64,000 nucleotides of DNA, from contig WAEK01000004.1 of NCBI GenBank assembly GCA_011634665.1, positions 834,001 through 898,000 on the forward strand, written 5' to 3'. Each line of letters starts with the position of its first letter. Positions within the stretch are counted from its first letter, which is position 1. The position numbers and the translations under genes are program-made. Shown here piece after piece: positions 46,619-57,863 of this stretch. Source of the stretch: Mortierella sp. BCC40632 (Eukaryota > Mortierellomycota > Mortierellomycetes > Mortierellales > Mortierellaceae). The notes below the pieces were generated by a model. That model did not search any database. It saw only the letters and a list, made by a program, of their open reading frames with translations, and was not told the origin of the DNA.

Positions 46619-47012
46619 TCACACATACATACTCTCTCCCTCTCTTTCTCTCTCTTGTCTGATCTCTCCAACTCTTCCCCACGCGCACCAAAAGTCTATT
46701 TGGGCGTGTGTCCGATGCACAGGAAGTTTGGTGGCGTAGCCACATGATCACACTAGGGTGAGAGAGGGGTGGCCGATGCTTCCTTACTTCTCCCACATGT
46801 GCCTGTCCCAACCAGGCGTTCGAGAGCATCGATGCCAGCAAAGTGATGCGCAGAGGAGATTGAGAGAGAGAGAGTGTGTGTGTGTGTGGGAGAGAGAGAG
46901 AGAGTGAAAGAAAGAAGAGGAAGAACGTGCGAGAAGGGCCCTTGCGTGCATACTCTCTCCCTTCCCTCTTTCATCCTCACCCCCAAACCCACTCCTTGTG
47001 TCTTCTCCTCCT

Positions 47013-47309
47013 AGAGTGCTCTGGTAAGGGCTAGTGCCCCGGTATTTGCCCGGTGCCATACCCGAGACGTTGGTGTCCCATGAGAAGAAGACGGGTAGCA
47101 GACAGCGGTGACGGAGAAACGAGACAGTATCAACGGACGCATGGCCAATGTTGACCTTTTTTTTTTTTTTTTTTTTTTTTTTTTGAGAGAGAGCTCCCCC
47201 CGACACAAGCGCTCGTCCGTTTGTCTGTCTGTCTGGAGACAGAGACTCTGGTCTGAAAAAAAGAAGAGGGAAGAACCAGTCGTTGTAGTCCTCGACCGCA
47301 TTCCCTTTG
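47013..47309. repeat. Imperfect direct repeat, copy 1 (NoxR 5' flank)
   Basis: It shares identical islands with 47357-47608 in the same order: AGAGTGCTCT, CCCCGGTATTTGC, GAGACGTTGGTGTCCC, GAGAAGAAGAC, GACGGAGAAAC, CGCATGGCCAAT, CCGACAC, CGCTCGTCCGTTTGTCT, and CCAGTCGTTGTAGTCCTCG followed by ACCGC. Spacers between islands differ. A T28 run (47157-47184) lies in this copy. Confidence 0.9.
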
Positions 47310-47356
47310 CTCTGACTCTGACTCACCCCCCCCTCTCCTCTTCTCTTTCTGTCTCC

Positions 47357-47608
47357 AGAGTGCTCTCTCTCTTGTCCCCCGGTATTTGCTCTCTGACTTT
47401 GAGACGTTGGTGTCCCTGAGAAGAAGACTTTAGCTTTTTTGACGGAGAAACTCTCTCTATCTCTCGCATGGCCAATAAATAATTAGTTCTCTCTTTTTTT
47501 TCTCTTTCCTCTCTCCTCCGACACTTCGCTCGTCCGTTTGTCTAAATAATCTGTTCACACCTTGGGTCTGTCTTCCCCACTTTGCCAGTCGTTGTAGTCC
47601 TCGACCGC
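47357..47608. repeat. Imperfect direct repeat, copy 2 (NoxR 5' flank)
   Basis: Second copy of the block at 47013-47309, same orientation, 344 bp further on. Its spacers are CT- or AT-rich and unrelated in sequence to those of copy 1, although spacing between islands is similar. Confidence 0.9.
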
Positions 47609-47926
47609 TCATGCTTGACTGCTCCTCTCCTGACTAAAGTTCCACTCCACACTTTCTCTGATCTCTCCCCTATCCTCGCTCAAAATTCCATTTTTTCCAT
47701 CGTTTTTTTGCTCCATCAATTCGCCATGCTCGACGCGCTTGCTGATGTCGTTGTCCCAAATTGCCTCTCCCCGGTCTGTGCTCCGCCACCGTCTGGTCCA
47801 GAGTTCCAGTAGCCCAGTGCTCCATTGCTCCCACCTTGCTCCGTCCATTGCCTCCTGTCTTCACCGACCTTCACTTGTACGCTTGTTCGCCTGCTCGTCT
47901 TCTCCAACCTCCACCACACTGCCTTC

Positions 47927-48941
47927 ATGGCAACTCTCAAGGTACCGCACATCGTTCCTTCCCATCCCCTTCTCATTCGCCTCTTCTTTGGTCACTTACA
48001 GCCCATTCATAGTACATTCGTAGTACCACCATGTCTACGCATGGTTAAACCAGTCCTTGGCCTGGACCATCTCTGAACAGACCCTAACGCTCCTTCTTCT
48101 CACTTCATGCTTCTTCTCCAAACTCCTGCAGCACGAGCTCGATCAATGGAACGAGGGTGTCATTGCATTCGATCAAAGACTCTATGAAGACGCGCTCGAG
48201 ATCTTTGGGGTACCTGAACCGAACTGCACCATCCGCCTCTCTCTTCTTTTTTCTGGGGTCCGCTGGATCCAACCCACTGGATTCGAATCTCATTCCTTTT
48301 GTCTTTTGTTGATCCTACCTAGACCATTGCTGATTCAGCAAAGATCCACTTTAACATTGGCGTCGTCCTCACCACCATCGGCGATTTTAAAGCAGCGGTA
48401 AGGAGAGACATCTCTCTTTTCCTTTTTTTTTTTATTCACCTCGAACGGGCCTGTCCTTGGGGCCACAACTGTTTGACTTGCTCTGGCTTCGCTCTCAAAG
48501 TTTCGCACTAAACTGCTCGTCTTTCCTGTTGAATGAATAGAGCGCAGCCTACGCTCGCGCAACAAAAACTCGACCAGTATTTCGCCATTGCCTATTTCCA
48601 GAACGGAGTCGCTAACGTTGCTATGGAACAGTACGAAAGGGCCCTGAGGTGTTTCAACGACGCTCACCTGGTATGTCTGCCATGCAGTTGGCCTTGGGAA
48701 AACCGGACATGGGATGAGATGAATTCTGGGAAAGGGGAAAAAAGTGAGGAGAATTCGGGGGGAAGGATATCTTCAGCCAGTCAATGCACACTCGCACACA
48801 CCATGGACAACTGGACAAGCAGTTGTCGGTCTGTCCTTTAGGAGACAGTCTCACATTGCGGCGCCGAAAAGGGCCAAAAGACGCCGTCGAGATTGTGCGG
48901 GAAACCGACCTATTGTTGGCTCAACACGCGACGCACAACAT

Positions 48942-48997
<56 letters not shown>

Positions 48998-51548
48998 TGA
49001 GAGAGGAAACACATACACAGCCAGGGACGTACGAAAGAGTGAGCGATGGTGCTATAAAAAGCTTTGATACATGCCGGACTATATCCTGCTGACGTTTCTA
49101 CCCCTTGTGTCCATCTGCTCTCCATGCTTAGTACCTTCGAGGGAATATGGTGATCGACTATACACAGCTTGGTCTGGACTTTAAACTATACTCTTGCCAA
49201 GTTCTCTTTAACCGTGCACTCTGCAAGATCGAGCTTGGCGATGATGAAGAAGGAATGCGAGATCTTTGGAGGGCATCGCGCGAGAAACAGACAAAGGCAC
49301 ACGATATTCTGGACCAGGCATTGAGGGATAAGGGCCAGGATTGCACGGTCTTTACTATCCCTCCAGGAGTCCTCTATCGACCCTCAGAGACCAAAGTCAA
49401 GAACGCAAAGAAAAAAGATTACCTTGGCAACTCCAAGGTCATTGCAGCGGTCGATTCATCGGACCAATTTCCTGGCTTCAAAGGGAAATCAGCGTGGCAG
49501 GTCCAGATGAGCGGACCAACAAACATTACCCCTATCGAGGAGCCCCGGCCTATGACTCCGCCGAACGGTAAGCAGACACATGTCCTCCCCCTCAATATAC
49601 CTCTGCTCCCCCCCTCTCTTGATCCCAGGAACCTGTCTCTCTTTCTTTCATTCTCTCTCTCTCTCTTTCTCTCTTTCTTTTCCCCTGTGGCTCAGTGGCG
49701 CTCAAATTCTCCTACAGGGCAACTCTCCTCCTACTGGACCTATCGGCATTCGACCTTAATTGCATTTGGTCGGGGACATTTATCTCATTTGCCCCGCCAC
49801 TTTTCGTCTCCACCAAAGACCCCCGTTTCAATGCGCGATCCCATCATCTCACATTCTCCCACACTCACTCCCACACACAAACACGCGCATGATTAAATGT
49901 ATCAGGGCTCCCATCACTCTCGTAATGCCACAACACAAAATCTAATTGACACTGACCTGGGCGTCGACATCTTTTCTCTCTCTCTCAATCTCTCAATCTC
50001 TTTCTTCCCCCTTCACCATTCATTCCTCATTATTAGGGCTCCAAAGGCGTGCCACAGAGCGGATACTGAATCATGGCAACGGTATAGAACGACCTCACAT
50101 GCTCGAACACTCGGCCTCGTTCAGCGGATCAGAGGGACTTCCACGACGGACCGGGCCAGGATCTTCCGCTACCTCCCCATCACCTCTCGGTCCTGGAAAC
50201 CTAGGAGTGCCTCCGATCATCGAAGCCAAGTCACTCAAACGTCGCAACACAGAAAAGCGCCCAACAGCACTCAATACCTCTGTCGATGGCATGAATAGTC
50301 CCCGGAGCGGAGGTGGACCAGCCTCGTCTACACCTAACCCTAATTCGGCCATGTACAATGGATACGGTTTAAATGGAGGAGGCCGGAATCACTTTCAAGA
50401 TGAGTTGGACGAGATCGAAGAACAAGTATATGCACTCTCGATGGAATCAGGAAGATCCTACAATAACTTGTCCGACGGCGGCATGAATTCAAAGGTGGGA
50501 TCACCGACAGGAGGAGGCATGATCTCAACAGGGATGGTAGTTCCAAACACGGGGGTCATGGGCTTGGCTCGATCCAATACAATGCTCTCCACGACTCCAA
50601 ATGGTAACGGACGATCCAATTTGGACAGAATGCAATCCACTAAGAAACAGATCTCTCCTCCTGGATCAAATTACACAAGTCCAGTATTGAGCATGACTGG
50701 CGGTAGCACAGGCAGTAATGGCGTGATGAACGGAGGAGGAGGAGGCGGTATCAGCCCACCTGGTCAAAGCAGGCAACCTCCTGTATTTTCAGAACTCAGG
50801 AGGATGGGCAGTGGTGGAGGAGGATTGATGCGAGGCAACAGTGTTCGTAGTGCAGTCTCTACGGCTACGACAATTGTTAGTCCACGGGCATTCGGAGGAG
50901 CTTCTTCTAGGTCTGAAGAAGGGTCCATTATGGAAGAGCCCATCCAAAAGGTAAGCAACGCACGAAAGAGCAATGATTAACTTGCAGAGCATGTTAAAGG
51001 TCGTTCTGGGGGAGGGGGAGCACAATGAGCTAATGCAGCTTGGTTAGATAAGATGAGCATGTGCGGGAAGGATAATTGAGAAGAAAGAGAGCACGAGAGA
51101 GATGTGGCCATGACGCCCTTTCCTCCTCCATCTTGCGGGGGTTGTAAATGCAATCATTTGTCCGCAGCCATACAACATTTCACAAACACGCACACACGCA
51201 CCCAACACACACACACAACACGCACACACACACATGCAGTCGTACGCCCACTCGTTATTAATGGTGACCATCGGAAAATCTTGCCTTGATGAATAGATTC
51301 GAGTCAAGTGCCACTACATTGACACACGCGCCGTCTTGGTTCGGGCCGATACCCCTTTGCAGGAATTGTTGCAACGGGTTCAGGAGAAGTTCCAGTCAGA
51401 CCGGCCGTTGAAGCTCAAGTATAAGGATGAAGATCACCATATGCTCTCGATGATTGATGATGAGGATTGGCAGATGGCCCAACAAGTCCACAAGTCGACA
51501 TCGGGGAGTCCAGATCGTATAGAGCTGTGGTGTTTTGATGATGACTGA
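47927..51548 (+). CDS. noxR: NoxR-like NADPH oxidase activator (p67phox type: TPR plus PB1)
   Basis: NoxR/p67phox binds Rac and activates NADPH oxidases. Exons: 47927-47941 (MATLK), 48132-48209, 48323-48397, 48541-48670, 49132-49567, 50037-50950 and 51297-51548; about 632 residues. The TPR part has HELDQWNEGVIAFDQRLYED, SAKIHFNIGVVLTTIGDFKA, LDQYFAIAYFQNGVANVAM and QVLFNRALCKIELGDDEEGM, then PGVLYRPSETKVKNAKKKDY, the region that follows the TPRs in this family. The middle is a Gly/Ser/Asn-rich linker. The C-terminal PB1 domain (IRVKCHYIDTRAVLVRADTP, then KDEDHHMLSMIDDEDW, an acidic OPCA motif) would bind a partner with a basic PB1 face. Exon 4 is 130 bases. It is in frame at both ends only if one A of the A5 run at 48564-48568 is removed, so the gene as given is frameshifted in the third TPR. 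The start is inferred from the family's MSLK-type N-terminus and is the weakest part. Confidence 0.88.
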
Positions 51549-51973
51549 AGAAAGAGATCGGGATTGCTGGAGGGGAGAGAAACACAATGAAACCCTATAC
51601 TACTATCACTATTCCCCACTATTACCCCTTCTCCTCTCTCTCTCATCTCCATGTCTCAACATGTTTGGGACTCCCTCCCCCCCCTTCCCCTCAATATCAC
51701 TTTTTTTTTTTTCCTCCTCATGTTAGCCATCTGGTACGCAACTTGTTTCCTGGACGACACATGTTCTTCAAAGATAGCGCCTTTATCTAGCCTTTTTCTC
51801 TCTTTCTTTCTTTCTTTCTTTCTTTTTCTTTTCTCCTTTGTCTCTATGTCCATTGATTCCTGCATTGTTTACATGTTACATGTCCTTTTTTTTTTTTTTT
51901 TTTTTTTTGTTTATTCCTACAGAATATCAAATTGGTGGTCATTGATGGAAATTCAAGGACTTGGACCAGACTA
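51549..51973. other. Convergent 3' flanks of NoxR and the Q-rich gene
   Basis: Pyrimidine-rich DNA with T runs (51708-51713, 51880-51910). The plus-strand frame 51651-52016 is repeat-driven and not conserved. No gene was seen. Confidence 0.5.
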
Positions 51974-53108
51974 TCAAACTATTCATGAAAAGGGAACGAT
52001 GACAATCAAAAAATAATGTTAGCTTCTATCATTGTTAAGAAGAAAAAAAAAAAAAAGGCATTTTCTATATCTCTTTTTTTTTTTTTTTTTCATCTCTCTT
52101 ACCTGACATTTCCATATCCATGCCCATGCCATATTGTTGGTGTTGATGTTGATATTGTGGGTGTGGATGCGAATGTGTTTGCGCTTGTGCTTGTCGTTGT
52201 CCAACAGCCATAGCAGAAGCTGCCGCCAGGGCAGCCACACCTCCCATGACTGCAGGTGTATACCCTCTACCTTGACCACCCAAATACCCCGAAAAATGTC
52301 CTTCCGAAGCAACAGGAGTAACCCCATGATTAGGAATCCAAGACGTAGGATCGTTATAGTCATGAAGAAGGCTCGACGGTTGTGCTCCAACATTGGCTAG
52401 AGCCTGTGCATGTGCCTGAACTTGCGCCTGCGCAAGCTCTTGCTTTTGTTGGTAGTAAAGTTGAAGAGGCAAAGCGGCTTGACCGGCAAGCGGCGTTGAT
52501 GGACTCGAATGTGAACCACCCTGGAGATGATATTCACCAGAATGTATCGTTGATTCTGTGGTCGTAGGAAGAAGGGTTGTGGCTGTGGTCATGGTGTTGG
52601 AGGCAATCTCTGCTGCACGGATCGATGGCGTCGTAGGTGCCGACGATGGGTTCCCACTATAGATACTCGTGCCTGATCCCTGATGCAACCTGGATGTACT
52701 CGCAGAGGCCCTCAAATGGTTGTACATCTGTTGTGAGTTGGGTTGATGATCAAAATATCCCTGACGTGGAGATGAAGTTGACAATGGTGAGCCTTGACCA
52801 TGGCTGCTTCCAATATTCGAAGATTGTTGTTGTTGCTGTTGGAACTGATGTTGATGCTGGTTTTGGCTCTGGGGTGCAAATGCATTTGAGATGGCCATTG
52901 GGCCTGGGCTTGAACTTGCCATGGTGGTTTCTCCAAAAGCATGGGGCCCCTGCAAGGGGTTTGTTTCTGAGCCCATATTGCGTTTCTAATTCAATCATCG
53001 TGTGGATTACCACAAGTGAGAGAGAGAGAAAGAGAGAGAGAGAGAAAGGAACAGGACCATGGTCACCAGGGGAGAAAGTGTCTCTTGTTAGTCAACTGGC
53101 CAAAACAC

Positions 53109-53154
<46 letters not shown>

Positions 53155-53645
53155 TTGGCTCTCTTTGGGCCTGTGTGAGCCATACGAGAAATAATGCACT
53201 GCTGCTGTGAACCAATTGCTCATCGAATTAGAGGATTATGGATACATTGAACAGACAATGCTCACACTACCTGCCCCGAGAGTGCGCAAATAATACGAGA
53301 TATTTTTGGAAAAAAAAATAAAAAGAGTGATAAACAGGGTAGGCTGAGAATGGTTGCCCTGCGTATACCCCTCTTTTTTTTCACTCCAGGAAGGGGAGAG
53401 GAGAAGGGTTCTCTCATTATTACCTTGATTCCAATGAACTCATCCGTTTCATGGCCACGTTTACGAGTCGTGAGCGTGTGCTGCTGTTGTTGCTGTTGCT
53501 CTTGCAGAAGCTGAGCTTTGAGCTGCTCTTGATACCATTGTTGATGGATCTCGTGGGGGAGCGGCTGCAGGAACACTTGAGGCTCGAGCTCTTGCTGAGG
53601 ATTGGGCTGGGTTTGAGGGTGGGGATAATGCTGCTGTTGTTGCAT
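51974..53645 (-). CDS. Gln/His/Ala-rich protein of unknown function
   Basis: Two firm exons (53645-53424 and 52985-52103) join in phase through donor GTAATA and acceptor AATTAG. A tiny last exon (51978-51974, one shared codon plus TGA, after acceptor GAATAG) is the simplest end, giving about 370 residues. The N-terminal half is Gln-rich (HEIHQQWYQEQLKAQ, then poly-Gln). A basic stretch with TRKRGHETDEFIGIKKRN follows and might be a nuclear localisation signal. The rest is Ser/Thr, Gln and Ala-rich, with one more ordered-looking patch (LLHDYNDPTSWIPNHGVTP). I do not recognise a domain. The frame upstream of ATG 53645 is closed by a TGA 27 bases earlier, so either this is the start or another exon splices in between. 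The composition suits a transcriptional co-regulator, but that is only a guess. Confidence 0.6.
53111..53151. repeat. Poly-T run of about 41 in the Q-rich gene intron
   Basis: The homopolymer lies in the intron 53423-52986. On this gene's coding strand it is poly-A, the opposite of the usual bias in the window's introns. Confidence 0.9.
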
Positions 53646-54047
53646 CGCTTGAAGTGAGGGATCGGGTGGTCAGTGTGGAAGAGGAGGGGTCGTGCAAAAG
53701 AGATGGCCAATGCTTGTGTGTCTACAAACCACAGACAGACAGTTAGACAGACAGTTAGACAGACGGAAAGGAGAGAAAGGGTCGAGGTATTAATACATTA
53801 AGGTTAATGCCATAGTGTCCGCTCTGTGCAACCCTCTTCTCCATGTGGGCAGCCTGTGTCTGTGTTCATCTCCGGTCTGGGTGCCACTCATGCCATGGCA
53901 CGGGTCCAGTCGGGGAGAGTTGTGCAGCCTGGTCAACAGAAAGAGGTCGAGGCCACTCCCCCCTTTCACCACACACAACTACACAAATACACACACACAC
54001 ATACGCACACATACGCACACACATACACACATACACGCACTCTCTCT

Positions 54048-54080
<33 letters not shown>

Positions 54081-54666
54081 GCAGACGCTTGGACATAAAA
54101 AGTTGCTGGAATGATGCTTGACTGCAATTGGGTGACAATGCATATGGCAAAAAAAGGGAGGGAGGCAGCGAAGCGCAAGGAAGTGCGTGGATACAGCAGC
54201 AGGGACGCACATGAAAGGGGAGGAAGAGGACCAAGACAAAGGCTGGACAGAGAAGAAGAAGAGGAGGAGGGCGGAGGGAGAGGGAGAGAGTGAGAGTGAG
54301 AGTGAGAGAAGAAGGGGAGAGAGAGAGGACGTGGGCCCAAGTTCAATTGTGTAATGACCGTCCCCCGACCGTCTGTCTATCCGTCATTCTGTCTCTCTCT
54401 CTTCTCCTTTTCTCTCCCTCCCCGTCTATCTCTCTCTCTCTCTCTCTTTCTCTCTTTCTCTCTCTCTTTTTGTTTTTTTTCTCTCCCTTCCTTTCTGTCT
54501 CTCTGTCTCTCCCCGAGATAGAGAAGAGATGGAGCGTGGTGTTGCTAACGTAGTTGGTTTGTGGTTCAGCCGTCCTCCGTAGACAATAATACACCTCTAT
54601 TTCCTGCATGACTTTCTTTCTCGACCAACTGGCGCGAGAAGGAGAAGGAGCACAACCACGAAAGGG

Positions 54667-54698
<32 letters not shown>

Positions 54699-55294
54699 CC
54701 AGGGGAGAGTGTGCAAGAGGGCCTAAAAAGTCTTATTTGTCCAGTCAACCACAGGGATGAAGTGATCCTGATGGCTCCATTGCATTCGCGACAGTGATCT
54801 AGAGTCCACTCCCAGTCCATTGTCCCGCATCTTCTGTGCAAGGCTGCTTCCGCAGTCAGGTCGATGCAATGTCTTAATGGAGAAAAAGAAATAGCTCTGA
54901 GAAGCGACTCACAAGTATGAGAAAGGTGCCCTGTCGAGGGTGGGGAAACAGTCAGGTGGTGGTGGTGGTGGTGGTGGTAGTGGTGTGATGAGAAAAGGGA
55001 AAGATGGCAAGCAGTAGAAAAAGATGTATAGTAGGAAGAGAGAGAGTGAGTGAGTGATTGAAAAAGAGAGAGAAAGAGAAAAAAAAATATTAAGAAGAGA
55101 ATGAGAATAAAAAAAAAAAAAAAAAAAAAAAAGAGTATGAGAGCAAGTGAAAAATGGTGTGTCTGTGAGTGTGTGGAAGGGAGAGTGTGTGTGTGAGGGT
55201 GAGTGAATAAGTGAGAGACTGAGTGAGTGAGAGATTGAGTGAGTGGGTGAGTGAATAGGAAAGAGAGAGAAGAAAGAGAGCACAGACAAAACGA

Positions 55295-55329
<35 letters not shown>

Positions 55330-55366
55330 TTAGAGTGAGCCATGAGCTCAACTCAATGAAGAGAAA

Positions 55367-55400
<34 letters not shown>

Positions 55401-55651
55401 CACACACGGCTGTGGCTTTGAAACCATCATGCTTTCAACGCCCTGTCCGTCCCGTTGCTAATTGCCCAGATCCTGCGCACCCCTTCTCCACTCTGTCGTG
55501 CAGCGGAGACCTGTCTTGGCACAAACTGTCTGCTTCCGCGCTATTGTACATGCACTTTATGATTTCACCAGACTCACGTAGCTCTCCGCTATGACTCTTC
55601 AACCACAACATCATCTGTCCCGTCCTAGAGTAAAAGTATACTAGATGTCTA
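53646..55651. other. Microsatellite-rich region between the Q-rich gene and SYF2
   Basis: About 2 kb with CA and CT tracts (53990-54080), GA tracts (54280-54330), A31 (54667-54696), GGT/GTGG repeats (54956-54985) and TGAG repeats (55040-55060, 55195-55255). A minus-strand frame at 54824-54730 starts MDWEWTLDHCRECNGAI and has a CxxC pair. It could be an unplaced exon, but nothing joins it in frame. The remaining frames are repeat artefacts. Confidence 0.45.
54667..54696. repeat. Poly-A run of about 31
   Basis: Homopolymer in the intergenic region upstream of the Q-rich gene. No target-site duplication or adjoining element body was seen, so it is not called a retroelement tail. Confidence 0.85.
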
Positions 55652-57137
55652 TCATAGAGCCGTGCCACGCTCAAAGTTGTCGCGAATCTCCTTTGTGTGC
55701 TTGTCATAGAACCGAGAAATCTTTTGGTTGAATCTCTGGTTGGCATCGTTGATGTAGTTGACCTCGCCATCGTCCTTATTAGCCCGACGCTTCGAGAACC
55801 GAGACCGCGCGTCGATCTGCTTGGCAACATCAGCTGCCATACGGTCGACAGCCAGCTGGTTAGGCTTGGCGTCCGACAAAAACGCAACCGAGTTGGCATC
55901 ACGATAGAACCCAGACTCGGTCGACACTTCCATCTCTCCGTCCTCATTCATGCTCATCGATGCCTCCTTCTTGGCATTGTATGCAGTGAGGTTTGGTTTG
56001 AGTTCACCAACTTGTTTCAGGTATTTCTTGTGGTTGACTTGGTCCCAATCTAGATGTGTTTGTTTCCAACAGAAATGTATAGAAAGAGAAGTAGTCAGAT
56101 CGAGCTCCCTTTTGTATCCAGTGTACTTTTTTAAAAAAATGTATCCATACCAGAAATGTCAAGAGTACCCACCTGTGAATCGATTGTCCATTCTAGCCTT
56201 CTTTGCCTCTTCTTTTTCATTCCACCTTTCTACGCTCTCGGCCGAATATCCCCAGAATTGGGCACGCTCAAAGTCCTCTCCTGCATCTTCCATGTTTTGC
56301 CTTGCCAATAGCTTCTCAGCTTCCTCGCGAGCCCGCTCCTTCTTCAATTCTTCTCTTGGATTAACCTTTGATCTCTGATGTTCAGCCATGAGATCCGCTC
56401 GGTTGGCTGCCTTTGAAGCATTCTATGAGACAATACCCAATCGTAAGAAGGGAAAAAGAGAGAATCACAAAGGTTAGCAGCGAAGACTCTTTGGATTTGG
56501 ATTGTCCCCAGAATCAACTCGCACAATATCCACGCTGTACAAGGGGAATGTAGAATAACGTGAAAAAAAAAATCGTTACCATCTTTTGCCGCAATCCCTT
56601 GAGTTTAGCCATTCTCTCGGCCATCGTCAAAGGAGCCGATCCACTGGATGGAGCTGCTGACGTAGATGTTTCCTCCTGCTCTTCACCAGCTTCCTTCATT
56701 TCCTGGTCTTGATCTGGTTTGGTGTCCTTGACTACAACTTCGGCCACTACTACTGTCTCTGTTACGGTCGTCGATTCCTCAATAACTTTAGCTGGGGATT
56801 CCTCCTTGTCATCAGTGTCTACAATCTCGCTAGCCTTCCTTTTGCCAGCTGATTTCCGTTTAGGCTTTGCGCCCTTGGCTGATTCTTTTGATTTGGTGTT
56901 GGTTGATTGTTCTTCTGATGTCTCCATAGCTGTCGCTGTGCTATTCGACTCAGCATTGTCTCCATCTTGACTTGATTCACGAGCCTCAGGAGCGGGGTCA
57001 GACGAAGGTGCATCCTGAGCATCCTCGAGATCTTTCTCCTCATGTTTGGTTACTTCTTCTGCCTTGGCCTTTTCTTTTGCCTCTGCTGCTGCTGCTGCCT
57101 TGGTCTTCCGAGTTGTAGCCCTTTTCTTTGGTGGCAT
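55652..57137 (-). CDS. SYF2: Syf2, spliceosome (Prp19/NTC-associated) factor
   Basis: Syf2 (p29/GCIP-interacting protein) joins the activated spliceosome with the Prp19 complex. Three exons (57137-56580, 56422-56173, 56049-55652) in phase encode 401 residues. The conserved C-terminal two thirds have NPREELKKERAREEAEKLLA, FERAQFWGYSAESVERWNEK, DWDQVNHKKYLKQVGELKPN (across the exon 2-3 join) and INDANQRFNQKISRFYDKHT, typical of the family. The first about 150 residues are a Lys/Glu/Ala and acidic extension with basic patches (MPPKKRATTRKTKA, AKPKRKSAGKRK) that probably direct nuclear import. They make the protein longer than the roughly 240 residues usual for Syf2. The start is the ATG at 57137, which opens this basic segment. 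Assignment is firm. Confidence 0.95.
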
Positions 57138-57829
57138 GTTTTTTTTTTTACTTTTGGATGTGTCGAGTCTAAACGAGACATGGGGACAATGATGGTTCAC
57201 AAGGCATGGTTGGAGTGGGTGGCTAAGTTTTTTCCCCTTAAGTCCTACCCAATGCTCATGTAAGGCTGAGTTGTAACAAGTCGGCTTTCTGAAAAGGTTC
57301 CAGTGGCCACAGCCGAGCCTCTAATGACTTGTCTTTGAAGGAGCAAGCCCCACTTTTACCATTTACAAGCGGTTTTCCTGTGCCACTGCACTGGTGGTGG
57401 TCTAAATTATCGGACGAATTCTCCAGAGAACTGTTATCCTATCGCCCAGATTTTTTGGATTCTTAGTCTCTACAGGGACTCTCGGTTATTTGGTTTGTGG
57501 TTTCTCCGAACCCAATCAATATCGGGTAAATACCTAGGCAGAGGCGCCCTTGTCTAGATGCCTCAGGGTCGAGACGCCTTGAAGGACTGGGTACGAATGT
57601 GTCCCGTTGTTTGAATAAGATATGGCCTTCGAGAGATCCTACTTTGAGCAAATACCAGCGATAGCAAAATAGCTATGATAGTGGTTGAAACCAACCTCGC
57701 TACCAATGAAAGCAAAGGCCGCTCTGTTCCAGCAAGTAGACCTATCTCAGTATCAACGACGAGAACCTGTTGGAAGGACTGAGTCCAGAGTAAATCTAAA
57801 CCCATTCTTTCCTTTATCTTCAGCCAAGG

Positions 57830-57863
<34 letters not shown>

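Larger units (their letters stand above)
45769..47926. promoter_or_regulatory. Divergent region between GDS1/KilA-N and NoxR genes, with a tandem duplication
   Basis: About 2.2 kb between two divergent start codons. The left part has TA and GA microsatellites (45960-46130) and a CT tract (46570-46612). The right part carries two imperfect copies of a block of about 250-300 bp (47013-47309 and 47357-47608), then about 320 bp of CT-rich leader before the NoxR start. No conserved frame was seen. Confidence 0.5.

Noticed and set aside
51651..52016. A 121-codon plus-strand frame after NoxR
   Set aside because: It is mostly Phe/Ser from T and CT runs and overlaps the 3' end of the Q-rich gene.
44020..54696. 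Long poly-A or poly-T runs as retroelement tails
   Set aside because: No element body or target-site duplication flanks them, and many sit in introns with pyrimidine on the sense strand.
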